NCBI GenBank assembly: GCA_963835535.1
Contig: CAWIFL010000010.1
Location: 1-64,000 of the forward strand
From: Fen-1245 sp963835535
Lineage (GTDB): Bacteria > Gemmatimonadota > Gemmatimonadetes > Gemmatimonadales > JACORV01
Reading direction: 5' to 3'
Length of the DNA stretch: 64,000 nt
The notes beneath the pieces were generated by a model. It did no database searches. It was not told the origin of the DNA and saw only the letters and a program-made list of their open reading frames with translations. Within the stretch, counting starts at the first letter, position 1. Each line of letters begins with the position of its first letter. Positions 17,675-26,438 of the stretch are shown in pieces. Made by a program: the position numbers and the translations under genes.

Positions 17675-19027
17675 ATGCACGTGAGCGTTTCTCGCGGACG
17701 GACGTTGGGCATCCAAGGCATGGTCGCCGTCCTCGTCGTCGCTCTGGCGCCGCAGGCGCAGGCGATCCCGAGCTTCGCCCGCCAGACCAAGATGCCGTGC
17801 AGCGTCTGCCACACGCAGTTCCCCGAGCTGACCGAGTTCGGGCGGATGTTCAAGCTGAACGGTTACACGCTGAGTGCGATCGAGAAGATCGAGGCCGCGG
17901 ATAGCGCCGGCCGACAGGAGCTGTCGCTCAATCTGATGCCGATCGTCTCGATCATGGCGCAGGCGTCGTTGACGGAGCTGCAGAAGCGGATGAACGGGGC
18001 GCCCAACGGCAACGTGCTGCTGCCCGACCAGCTGAGCATCTTCCTGGCGGGCGCGATCACGCCGAAGATCGGGGCCTTCGTCCAGCTGACGTACGATCCG
18101 CAGTCGGGGTCGATCGACCTGGACAACACCAGCCTGCGTTTCGCGACGCAGGGGACGCTGGCGTCCCAACCGACGACGTTCGGGCTCAGTATCAACAACA
18201 ACCCCACGGTGCAGGATCTGTGGAACAGCACGCCGGCATGGGGCTTCCCGTACGTCAGCTCCGCGGTGGCGCCCGGCTCCGCGACGTCGACGCTGATCGA
18301 CGGCACGCTCGGCGGCGAGGTGGCGGGTCTGAGCGGGTTCCTGTACTGGAACAACGCCGTGTACGCTGAGGTTGGGGCGTACCGGTCGTCGCCGCTCGGC
18401 ACGGCGCAGCCGTTCGACTCCACGGCGAGCGGCATCATCAACGGCGTCGCGCCCTATTGGCGGCTCGCGTACACGAAGGCGTTCGGGGACAACTACCTCG
18501 AGGTGGGCACGTACGGGATGTACGCGAAGCGGCAGCCCGGATCGTTCGTCCCCGGCGGCGACGCCGACACGTACACCGATCTGGCGCTGGATTTCGAGTA
18601 CATGCGGCCGTTCGGGCACAACGAGCTGACGCTCGCGGGAACGTGGATCCACGAGATGCGCTCGATGGACGCCAGCGTGGCGGCCGGGGCCGCGAGCGTG
18701 ACGTCGCAGACGGTGAACGTCTTCCGGGTGCGCGGCACGTATCACGTGGGGCAGCGGTATGCGTTTTCGGCCATGCCCTTCTTCAGCACCGGGACGACCG
18801 ACCCGACGCTGTATCCGGCGGGGGCCGTCACCGGGAGCCTCGCGGGCAGCCCCAACACGACGGGCCTGCTCGCGGAGGTGGACTACAACGCGTGGCAGAA
18901 CGCCCGCATCAGCCTGCAGTACACCGCCTACGGGAAGTTCAACGGCCGGGCGAACAACTACGACGGCGGAGGGCGCAACGCGTCGGACAACAACACGCTG
19001 TACCTGGTGACCTGGCTGATGTTCTGA
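17675..19027 (+). CDS. Cyc2-like fused monohaem cytochrome c - outer-membrane porin
   Basis: A 450-residue exported protein. A signal peptide (cut near AQA, residue 30) leads directly into a short cytochrome segment, PSFARQTKMPCSVCHTQF, with one haem-binding CSVCH (C42, C45, H46) and the following FPELTEFGRMFKLNGY. The remaining ~370 residues consist of alternating amphipathic beta-strands ending in an aromatic residue (TWLMF), typical of an outer-membrane beta-barrel. This fused layout is that of Cyc2, the outer-membrane Fe(II) oxidase of iron-oxidising bacteria, and of a broader family of cytochrome-porins whose function is unproven. GAAGGAG precedes the chosen ATG. Iron oxidation or extracellular electron transfer is inferred, not shown. 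Confidence 0.8.
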   Translation: MHVSVSRGRTLGIQGMVAVLVVALAPQAQAIPSFARQTKMPCSVCHTQFPELTEFGRMFKLNGYTLSAIEKIEAADSAGRQELSLNLMPIVSIMAQASLTELQKRMNGAPNGNVLLPDQLSIFLAGAITPKIGAFVQLTYDPQSGSIDLDNTSLRFATQGTLASQPTTFGLSINNNPTVQDLWNSTPAWGFPYVSSAVAPGSATSTLIDGTLGGEVAGLSGFLYWNNAVYAEVGAYRSSPLGTAQPFDSTASGIINGVAPYWRLAYTKAFGDNYLEVGTYGMYAKRQPGSFVPGGDADTYTDLALDFEYMRPFGHNELTLAGTWIHEMRSMDASVAAGAASVTSQTVNVFRVRGTYHVGQRYAFSAMPFFSTGTTDPTLYPAGAVTGSLAGSPNTTGLLAEVDYNAWQNARISLQYTAYGKFNGRANNYDGGGRNASDNNTLYLVTWLMF

Positions 19028-19105
19028 TCCGCCGGGCCGACGCACGATGGACGTGACCGGCGTCGGGCGCTTGCCCGGCGCCGGTGCTTTTCGTACCCTT
19101 CGCGG

Positions 19106-19144
19106 CCCCACTCCCCACTCCCCACTCCCCACTCCCCGATCCCC
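19106..19144. repeat. CCCCACT heptamer array abutting a start codon
   Basis: Six C4 tracts occur at exact 7-base spacing (19106, 19113, 19120, 19127, 19134, 19141), mostly as CCCCACT, and end directly at the ATG of the M28 peptidase. The array occupies the position where a Shine-Dalgarno would normally lie. The opposite strand has six G4 tracts and could form a G-quadruplex. Confidence 0.9.
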
Positions 19145-20542
19145 ATGCGCTCAGCCCTGTCTCTCACGCTCGCCATCGCCACTGCCGGCGCCGCCCTGCC
19201 GCTCCGCGCTCAGGCCCCCGACACCGCGTCCATCGACGTCCGCTACCGCGCGGTGGCGGACCGGCTGATCGACGCGGCGCTCGCGGACAGCTCCGCCTGG
19301 CAGCGCGTCGCCGAGCTGACGGACCGGTTCGGGAACCGCCTCAGCGGCTCCGAGAGCCTCGAGCGGGCCATCGACTGGATGCTGGACCGGATGCGGAGCG
19401 ACGGCCTCGAGCACGTCCACGGCGAGCGCGCGATGGTGCCGCACTGGGTGCGCGGCGCCGAGTCGGTCGAGCTGATCGAGCCGCGGCGGACCCGCCTGCC
19501 GATGCTCGGCCTGGGCGGCAGCATCGGGACGCCGAAGGGGGGGATCACCGCGCCCGTCCTCGTGGTGAGTGACTACGACGAGCTCGCCGCGCGCGCCGCC
19601 GAAGCCCGCGGCAAGATCGTGCTGTTCGACGCGCCGTACGTGTCCTACGGCGTGACGGTGCAGTACCGCGCGCACGGCGCGGTCGCCGCCGCGAAGGTGG
19701 GGGCGGTCGCGGCGCTGCTCCGCTCCGTCTCGCCGTTCGAGATGCGCGAGCCGCACACCGGGGCCACGTATTACGACTCCACCGTCAAGCCGATCCCGTT
19801 CGCCGCCATCTCCATCGAGGACGCGGCCATGCTGCATCGGATGCAGCTGCGCGGTCAGTCCGTCGTCGTCCGGCTCAGGATGGAAGCGCACATGCTCCCC
19901 GACGCTCCGTCGCGCAACGCCGTGGCCGAGATCACCGGCTCGACCGACCCCGACGAGGTCGTGGTGATGGGCGGCCACAGCGACTCCTGGGACGTCGGCA
20001 CCGGAGCGATGGACGACGGCGGCGGCGTGATCGTCGCCTGGGAGGCGCTGCGTCTGATGCAGCGCCTCGGCCTGAGGCCGCGGCGCACCGTGCGGGTCGT
20101 CGCCTGGGTCAACGAGGAGAACGGCGACCGGGGCGGCGAGGCGTATCGCGACGCGCACGCCGCCGACCTGGCGCGGCACGTCCTCGCCATCGAGTCCGAC
20201 GGCGGCGTCTTCCGCCCCTCGGGCTTCGGGTTCTCCGGCTCCGACTCCGGCCTCGCGATCGTCCGCCGCGTCGGCCGGCTGCTCTCACGCATCGGCGCCG
20301 ACACGATCAGCAGGGGCGGCGGCGGGACCGACATCGGCCCCATCATGGAGCGCGGCGTGCCGGGGATGGGGCTCAACACCGAGGGTTCGCGCTATTTCTG
20401 GTACCACCACAGCGACGCCGACACCGTGGACAAGCTCGACCCGCACGAGATGGCCGAGTGCGTGGCGGCGATGGCGGTGATGGCGTACGTGGTGGCCGAC
20501 CTGCCGGAACCGCTCCCGCGGAGCCCGGCGCAGGCACCGTAA
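19145..20542 (+). CDS. M28-family zinc peptidase (carboxypeptidase Q-like), exported
   Basis: A 465-residue exported metallopeptidase. The signal peptide ends near LRAQA. A protease-associated (PA) domain is inserted around residues 130-240 and the catalytic domain shows the M28 metal ligands in order: GGHSDSWDVGTGAMDDGGG, NEENGDRGG with the catalytic/bridging glutamates, an ESDGG acidic site, and the last histidine in YHHSDADTVDKLD. Length and layout match plasma glutamate carboxypeptidase/carboxypeptidase Q homologues, which hydrolyse dipeptides. No Shine-Dalgarno is present: the ATG directly follows the C-tract heptamer array. Confidence 0.93.
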   Translation: MRSALSLTLAIATAGAALPLRAQAPDTASIDVRYRAVADRLIDAALADSSAWQRVAELTDRFGNRLSGSESLERAIDWMLDRMRSDGLEHVHGERAMVPHWVRGAESVELIEPRRTRLPMLGLGGSIGTPKGGITAPVLVVSDYDELAARAAEARGKIVLFDAPYVSYGVTVQYRAHGAVAAAKVGAVAALLRSVSPFEMREPHTGATYYDSTVKPIPFAAISIEDAAMLHRMQLRGQSVVVRLRMEAHMLPDAPSRNAVAEITGSTDPDEVVVMGGHSDSWDVGTGAMDDGGGVIVAWEALRLMQRLGLRPRRTVRVVAWVNEENGDRGGEAYRDAHAADLARHVLAIESDGGVFRPSGFGFSGSDSGLAIVRRVGRLLSRIGADTISRGGGGTDIGPIMERGVPGMGLNTEGSRYFWYHHSDADTVDKLDPHEMAECVAAMAVMAYVVADLPEPLPRSPAQAP

Positions 20543-20595
20543 CCTCTTCACAATCAACGCGCGGCGGCCGCGAAGTCTGAAAAGGGAGAACGGAG

Positions 20596-22260
20596 ATGAC
20601 GAACGTGCGTGGGTATTTCGGGTGGCCCGTCGCGGCGGCATCGCTGGCGGCGCTGCTGGCCGCGCCGGCGGCGCGCGCGCAGGAACCGGTCGTGGACGCG
20701 GGGCTCTACCGCCTCTTCCAGTCCGGCGCCGAGCTGGGGCGCGAAACGTACAGGCGGACGGCCTCCCGGCTCGAGACCTCCATGGAGATTCCGCTCCTCG
20801 GCCTGCGGATGACGACGAGCACCGAGTTCGACGCGGCCGGCCACGCGACGCGGTTCCTGCTCGAGGCCTACAACCTGACGGCCGACACCCTGATGCTCAC
20901 CTACGAGGCGGTGGCCGCGGGGGACAGCCTCCGCTTCACGCAGATCCGCCGCGCCGGCGCGAACCGGGAGCGGCGGTGGAGCAAGGCCGCTACGCCCGTG
21001 GACGCTTTCATGGCCTCGCAGACCCTCGCCCCTCTGTTCGATCTGGTGAACCGGGCGGGGCGGCGTGACACGGCCTATCGCGTGTGGGGCGTGGAAGCGG
21101 ATTCCGCGGTCTCCTTCACGGTCACGATCCACGGCGACTCGGCGCGCGTCTCCGGCGGCGGCGCCGACGCGCCGATGGTGCTCGATGCCGCGGGCCGGGT
21201 CGCGCTGATGGACGTCTCCGTGCAGCGCCTGCGTGTCGAGCGGTGGGTCAGCGGGGACACACTGGCGCCGTTGCCGGGGATGCACCGTCCGACACCCGAC
21301 TACGCGGCGCCGGCCGACGCTCCGTACACGGCCGTGGAGGTGCGCGTGCCGGTGCGGCCGGCGAGCGGCGACACCTTCTCCCTCGGCGGGACGCTGACGC
21401 TCCCGAAGCAGGGTCGCGCGCCGTACGCCGCCGCCGTCATGATCACCGGCTCCGGCCTGCAGGACCGCGACGAGAATCTCTGGCCGCTGGTGCAGGGGTA
21501 CCGCCCGTTCCGCCAGATCGCCGAGCGGCTGGCGGAGGCCGGGATCGCCGTGCTGCGGGTGGACGACCGGAGCTTCGGCGCCTCCACGGGGGACGCGCAC
21601 GCGGCGACGACCGAGGACTTCGCGGGCGACGTCGCCGCCGAGGTGGCGTGGCTGCGGGGCCGGCCGGAGATCGCGCCCGGGCGCATCGCGCTGGTCGGTC
21701 ACAGCGAGGGCGCAATCATCGCGCCGATGGTGGCGGCGCGCGATCCCGAGATCGCGGCGATCGTCCTGATGGCGGGCTCGGCGAAGCCGGGAACGCAGGT
21801 GCTGAGGGACCAGGCGATCGGCCCGTTCGAGCGCGCGAGCGATCTCACGCCGCAGCGCCGCTCCGAGCTCGAGGCGGAGGCGATCCGCCAGGTGCTCGGC
21901 GACTCCGCGACGACCTCACCCTGGATGAAGTGGTTCCGCGTCTACGATCCGCTGACCGCGGCGCGCCGGGTCCGTCAGCCGGTGCTGATCCTCCAGGGCG
22001 AGGTGGACCGCCAGGTCAGCGCCGGGCAGGCCGACACCCTTGCCGCCGCGATGCGCGCGGCCGGGAACCGCGACGTGACCGAGCACGTCTTCCCGCACCT
22101 CAACCACCTCTTCCTGGTCTCGCCCACGGACGGATCGCCGAGCGAGTACCCCGCGCTCAAGGACACGGCGATCGGGCACGACGTGCTGGATACGCTCGCG
22201 GACTGGCTGGCCCAGCGGCTGGCACCGGGGGGCGGGGGCGGAGCGCGGCGCGGCAGGTAG
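20596..22260 (+). CDS. exported alpha/beta hydrolase (dipeptidyl-peptidase/esterase-like)
   Basis: A 554-residue exported protein: signal peptide (cut near ARAQE), an N-terminal beta-rich domain (about 30-230), then an alpha/beta-hydrolase domain. The nucleophile elbow is GHSEGA (near residue 372), the acid lies in LQGEVDRQV and the histidine in PHLNHLF. AAAGGGAGAACGGAG precedes the ATG. The family includes serine peptidases and esterases of the S9-related type; the substrate is unknown. It follows the M28 peptidase by 53 bases on the same strand, suggesting joint action in extracellular peptide or ester degradation. It converges on the esterase gene with a 19-base gap. Confidence 0.88.
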   Translation: MTNVRGYFGWPVAAASLAALLAAPAARAQEPVVDAGLYRLFQSGAELGRETYRRTASRLETSMEIPLLGLRMTTSTEFDAAGHATRFLLEAYNLTADTLMLTYEAVAAGDSLRFTQIRRAGANRERRWSKAATPVDAFMASQTLAPLFDLVNRAGRRDTAYRVWGVEADSAVSFTVTIHGDSARVSGGGADAPMVLDAAGRVALMDVSVQRLRVERWVSGDTLAPLPGMHRPTPDYAAPADAPYTAVEVRVPVRPASGDTFSLGGTLTLPKQGRAPYAAAVMITGSGLQDRDENLWPLVQGYRPFRQIAERLAEAGIAVLRVDDRSFGASTGDAHAATTEDFAGDVAAEVAWLRGRPEIAPGRIALVGHSEGAIIAPMVAARDPEIAAIVLMAGSAKPGTQVLRDQAIGPFERASDLTPQRRSELEAEAIRQVLGDSATTSPWMKWFRVYDPLTAARRVRQPVLILQGEVDRQVSAGQADTLAAAMRAAGNRDVTEHVFPHLNHLFLVSPTDGSPSEYPALKDTAIGHDVLDTLADWLAQRLAPGGGGGARRGR

Positions 22261-22279
22261 GTGAGGGGGACGCGCGACG

Positions 22280-22948
22280 TCAGCCGAGCGAGCGCGCGAG
22301 CTCCGCGAGGATCTCCGCGTTCAGGCGGTGCCCGCCGGGATAGCGGACCGTGCGGGCCGTGATCCCGATACGCTCCAGTGCCGCGACCTGCGCGGACAGC
22401 TTTTCGTCGTCCACGAAGCGATCGCGGCGCCCCGTGACGAGCACCAGCTCGGCTCGCGCCAGGGCGCCCGTCGCGGCGTCGAGGTCGAGGTCCGGAGGCA
22501 GGAGCCCTCCCCACAGGATCACCCGATCAGGCTTCACTCGCCCGGTCGAGACCCAGCGCGAGACCGTGGCGGTGCCCTGTGAGAAGCCGAGCACGGTGAG
22601 CTTTGCGGTCTTCCGGTCCACCCGCGCGAAGACCTCGTCGTGCAGCGCGTCGAGGTACGCGACGTAGTCCTCGATCTCCGCCAGCCGGTCCTCCCGCGTC
22701 ATCCAGGTCGCGCCCACCTTGCTGTCCGGGCCGTGAAACCCGCCCTCGAAGTAGAAGCGCGACAGCGCTTCGGGAGCCACGATCGCGCGCCCGGCCGCCC
22801 GCAGGCTCGCGCAGTCCGCGAGGAACTCGGCGGCGAGCTGCCCGTAGCCGTGACAGGCGATCCAGACGTCGCGGACGGCGCGGTCCAGGGCCCCGTCCAC
22901 GTAGTACCGGGCGGTGCGGCGGACGGTGAGGTGGTGCTCGTGGATCAT
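22280..22948 (-). CDS. serine esterase of the phospholipase/carboxylesterase type
   Basis: A 222-residue alpha/beta hydrolase without a signal peptide. The nucleophile motif GFSQGTAT, an aspartate in GRRDRFVDDE and a histidine in YPGGHRLN form the expected catalytic triad of YpfH/LYPLA-type carboxylesterases. The chosen ATG gives a standard N-terminus. There is no Shine-Dalgarno, but TATACCT lies about 8-14 bases upstream, so the mRNA may be leaderless or nearly so. It is divergent from the OPT transporter across 68 bases. Confidence 0.85.
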   Translation of the reverse strand: MIHEHHLTVRRTARYYVDGALDRAVRDVWIACHGYGQLAAEFLADCASLRAAGRAIVAPEALSRFYFEGGFHGPDSKVGATWMTREDRLAEIEDYVAYLDALHDEVFARVDRKTAKLTVLGFSQGTATVSRWVSTGRVKPDRVILWGGLLPPDLDLDAATGALARAELVLVTGRRDRFVDDEKLSAQVAALERIGITARTVRYPGGHRLNAEILAELARSLG

Positions 22949-23016
22949 GGGGAGGTAGGTATACCACCCCCGCACACTTCTTGCACGCGCTGGCGCCAAC
23001 ATCTGCCGGAGCCTCC

Positions 23017-25026
23017 ATGACCGCGCCGGACACGACGTCCCTTCCCGAAAACGCCTACACACCGCTGGCAGTGGGCCAGGTCTATCAGCCCGTCATTCCC
23101 GCCGGCCAGGATGTTCCTCAGGCCACCTGGCGGGCCGTCGGCTGGGGGCTGGTCTTCTGCGTCGTCTTCAGCGTGGCCTCCGCGTACTCCGGCCTGAAGG
23201 TCGGGCAGGTGATGGAGGCGGCAATCCCGATCTCGATCCTGGCGATCGGGCTGGCGCGCGTGTACGGCCGGCGCTCCACTCTGCTCGAGAACGTGATCAT
23301 GACGGGCATCGGCGGCGTGGCGGGGTCGGTGGTGGCCGGCGCCATCTTCACCCTGCCGGCGCTGTGGATTCTGCAGCTCAATCCGCATCCCCTGCAGACC
23401 ATCTTCATCTGCCTCGCCGGGGGCGTGCTGGGGACGCTGTTCCTGATCCCGCTGCGGCGCTACTTCGTGCGCGAGATGCATGGCCAGTTCCCCTACCCGG
23501 AAGCGACCGCCATCACGGAGGTCCTGGTCACGGGAGAGAAGGGCGGCTCCCAGGCGCGGCTGCTGCTCGAGGCGACGCTGATCGCCGGCGTCTACGACTT
23601 CTTCGTCACGACCTTCCAGGTGTGGAGGGAGTACGTGGACTTCCGGTTCATCCCGGCGGTCGAGGCCGTCGCGCAGCGGGCCAAGGTCGTCTTCAACTTC
23701 GACGCGATCGGCTTCATCCTGGGGCTCGGCTACGTGATGGGCCTCCGGTCCTCGATGGTGCTGTGCGCCGGCGGCGTGCTGTCGAACTTCGTCTTGGTGC
23801 CGATGATCTGGTTCGTGGGGCGGCACCTGCCCGACGTGGTCTACCCCGCCACCGCGTCCATCGCGGGGATGAGCGCGACGCAGATCTTCCGCGGCTACGT
23901 GCGGTTCGTGGGGGTCGGCGCCATCGCCACCGCGGGCATCTTCGGGATCGTGAAGTCGCTCCGGATCGTGGCGGGCTCGTTCGGCATCGCCCTCAAGGCG
24001 TTCCGCACCGGAGAGAAGGCCTCGGACGAGCGGACCGACCGGGACATGTCGGTGGTGTCCATCTTGGTCGGCCTCGTGGTGACCGCGCTGGCGGCCGGCG
24101 TGTTCTTCTCCAGCCTGCACACGTCGCTGAACGTGGTGCTGGTCGGCCTCGCGCTGACGCTGGTCTTCTCGTTCTTCTTCACGTCGGTCGCCGCGAACGC
24201 CATCGCCACGGTGGCGCGGAATCCGGTATCCGGCATGACCATGCTGACCATCATCATCTCGTCGGTCGTGCTGCTCCGGTTCGGGCTCTCGGGCACGACC
24301 GGCATGTTCTTCGTGATGGCGATCGCCGGCGTCGTGTGCACCGCGCTCTCGGTCTCGGGCCAGTTCATCACCGACCTCAAGACCGGGTACTGGCTCGGGG
24401 CGACGCCACAGGTGCAGGAGCGGGTGAAGTTCCTGGGCGTGATCGCCGCGTCGATCGTCTCGGCGCTGACGATCATCATGCTGGCGAAGACCTTCCAGTT
24501 CGGCGAGGCGCTGCCGGGGGATGCCCGCGCGGTGCTGGCGTCGCCGCAGGCGTCCATCATGAAGGCACTGGTGCAGGGCTTCATGAGCCAGCAGCCGGTG
24601 GCGTACCTCCTCTTCGGCGTCGGGGCGATGGTCGCCCTCATCACCGAGATGCTCGGCGTGCCCTCGCTCACCTTCGCGCTCGGGATGTACCTCCCGCTGG
24701 AGCTCAACTCGCCGGCGCTGGTCGGCGGGTTCCTCGCCTACTACGTCGGCCGGCGGTCCGAGCGCATCGGCGGGCGAGCCGGCGCGCGGATGCGCGAGCG
24801 CGGCGTCGTCATCGCCTCCGGGCTGATGGCGGGCGGGGCGCTGGGCGGCGTGTTGGGGGCCGCGTTCCGCCTGTTCCCCTGGTACGGCGAGAGCCTGGTC
24901 AAGACGCCGTTCTACGACAATCCGATGGTCTCGCAACTCGTTTCGGCGCTGCTGTTCGTGGGCCTCTGCTGCTACCTGTGGTTCGGTTCGGTGCGACGCG
25001 CGAAGGAGGAGGCGGCGGCCGCATGA
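23017..25026 (+). CDS. OPT-family oligopeptide transporter
   Basis: A 669-residue polytopic inner-membrane protein with roughly 14-16 hydrophobic helices. Family-typical segments are visible: the first helix with SAYSGLKVGQVMEAAIPISI, GQFPYPEATA after the fourth, and ANPVSGMT-like RNPVSGMTML in the second half. OPT proteins import peptides or metal chelates by proton symport. The ATG at 23017 has GGAG five bases upstream; a TTG 12 codons earlier is less likely. Its stop overlaps the start of the next gene (ATGA), which encodes a putative peptidase, fitting uptake followed by cytoplasmic hydrolysis. Confidence 0.93.
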   Translation: MTAPDTTSLPENAYTPLAVGQVYQPVIPAGQDVPQATWRAVGWGLVFCVVFSVASAYSGLKVGQVMEAAIPISILAIGLARVYGRRSTLLENVIMTGIGGVAGSVVAGAIFTLPALWILQLNPHPLQTIFICLAGGVLGTLFLIPLRRYFVREMHGQFPYPEATAITEVLVTGEKGGSQARLLLEATLIAGVYDFFVTTFQVWREYVDFRFIPAVEAVAQRAKVVFNFDAIGFILGLGYVMGLRSSMVLCAGGVLSNFVLVPMIWFVGRHLPDVVYPATASIAGMSATQIFRGYVRFVGVGAIATAGIFGIVKSLRIVAGSFGIALKAFRTGEKASDERTDRDMSVVSILVGLVVTALAAGVFFSSLHTSLNVVLVGLALTLVFSFFFTSVAANAIATVARNPVSGMTMLTIIISSVVLLRFGLSGTTGMFFVMAIAGVVCTALSVSGQFITDLKTGYWLGATPQVQERVKFLGVIAASIVSALTIIMLAKTFQFGEALPGDARAVLASPQASIMKALVQGFMSQQPVAYLLFGVGAMVALITEMLGVPSLTFALGMYLPLELNSPALVGGFLAYYVGRRSERIGGRAGARMRERGVVIASGLMAGGALGGVLGAAFRLFPWYGESLVKTPFYDNPMVSQLVSALLFVGLCCYLWFGSVRRAKEEAAAA

Positions 25027-26351
25027 GCTCGATCGCCGACGCCATCCTCGGCCTCGACACGCTGTGGGGCGGGGATGTGATGAACCCGTCGGGCACCGGC
25101 CGGTTCATCGCCGATTCGTGGTTCTCGGACGAGCCGCTGCCGCAGGCGTACACGCATCCGACCGCCGCGCGCTTGCGCGCGACCGGCGGCGTGACGGCGA
25201 AGCAGCCCGACCTTGCCGCCATCGACGCCTACCTTGCGGCCGTCGACCTGAAGGGCGCGATCGCCGCCCTGGCAGGCGAAGCGAAGGTCGGCGGGCGCCT
25301 CCGGCGCGCCTACCTCAAGGGGCTGGCGCTCTCGTTCGAGGCGATGTGGGACCTCGCGATGGAGATGCTGGGCCGCGGCGAGAAGGTCCCCTACGAGCGC
25401 TGCGTGGTGGCGTCCACCGGCCGGCCGCCGGAGCCGTCGGATCCCGGGCCGAAGCGGCGCCGCGTAGCCGAGCTGCTCGAGCGCGGCGGCTTCCCGGTGG
25501 ACTCGGACGAGCGGCTGCTTGAGAGCGTGTCGGCGTGGCGGAGCGCGCGCCTCGTGCCGCGGCCCTCCATCCCCGACCTCGCGGCCGCGTTCATCGCGCG
25601 CTACGACGCGCTCGCGGTGCGCAATCTCGTGCCGTACCTCCCGGCGGCGCTCAAGGCCGTGCCCCGCGCGAACATCACCTTCCTGCCGATCCGGGACGCC
25701 TGGTTCTCCGGCTCGATGAACTACCTCGGCCGGGCGCGGCAGGCGGACGGGACGCCGGAGTACGAGGCGACGTACGAGATCAACGTGTCCCTCGAGATCT
25801 CGGTCCCGGAGTTCGAGCAGCTGGTGAGCCACGAGGTCGTCCCGGGGCACGTCACGAACTCGGCCTACTACCAGGCGCTGTACCGGCGCGGCAAGGTGGG
25901 GTTCGAGGGCACGGTGCTGACGATGAACACGCGCCACGCGGCGCTGGCGGAGGGGATCGCGAACAACGCGATCCTCATCGCGCACGGCGTGACGGAGATC
26001 GAGCAGCTCCCGGGCGACGACCGCCAGATCGGGGTGCTGCTCGCGCTGTTGCAGGACGACGCCAAGAACCAATCGTCGTACCTCACCTGGCACGAGGGGT
26101 GGCCGCAGGCGGAGGTCGCGGAGGTGCTGCGCCGCGAGTACCTGTGCACGCCGGAGCGCGCCGACAAGCTCTCCGGCGCCTGGGGCCGGCACCCGCTGAT
26201 GGGCCGCATGTACCTGCCGGCGTACCGCGCCGGCACGGAGAAAGTCGCTGAGCTGCGCCGCCGCTTCCCGCCGGAGCGGGTCCTCCCGGCGCTGTACGGT
26301 GTCCGCGGGCTGGTGGACGTGGTCACGATCGACAAGGCGCTCGGGGCGTAG
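25023..26351 (+). CDS. DUF885-like putative metallopeptidase
   Basis: A 442-residue cytoplasmic protein with a zinc-binding-like motif SHEVVPGHVTNS near residue 277. The HExxPGH form is characteristic of DUF885/gluzincin-like proteins rather than classical HExxH peptidases. A second conserved-looking segment, RHAALAEGIANNAILIAHG, supplies an acidic residue that could be the third ligand. Most of the rest is helical. Translationally coupled to the OPT transporter by ATGA overlap, so a peptide substrate brought in by that transporter is a reasonable guess. Family assignment is by motif only. Confidence 0.7.
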   Translation: MSSIADAILGLDTLWGGDVMNPSGTGRFIADSWFSDEPLPQAYTHPTAARLRATGGVTAKQPDLAAIDAYLAAVDLKGAIAALAGEAKVGGRLRRAYLKGLALSFEAMWDLAMEMLGRGEKVPYERCVVASTGRPPEPSDPGPKRRRVAELLERGGFPVDSDERLLESVSAWRSARLVPRPSIPDLAAAFIARYDALAVRNLVPYLPAALKAVPRANITFLPIRDAWFSGSMNYLGRARQADGTPEYEATYEINVSLEISVPEFEQLVSHEVVPGHVTNSAYYQALYRRGKVGFEGTVLTMNTRHAALAEGIANNAILIAHGVTEIEQLPGDDRQIGVLLALLQDDAKNQSSYLTWHEGWPQAEVAEVLRREYLCTPERADKLSGAWGRHPLMGRMYLPAYRAGTEKVAELRRRFPPERVLPALYGVRGLVDVVTIDKALGA

Positions 26352-26438
26352 CAGGGGGCCCGGCACGACCGTTCGGAGGTAATCAGCCTACCCAACGGTG
26401 AATGGTAGGCGTCGCGGCCGGCTGTTACCTGGGGAGAA

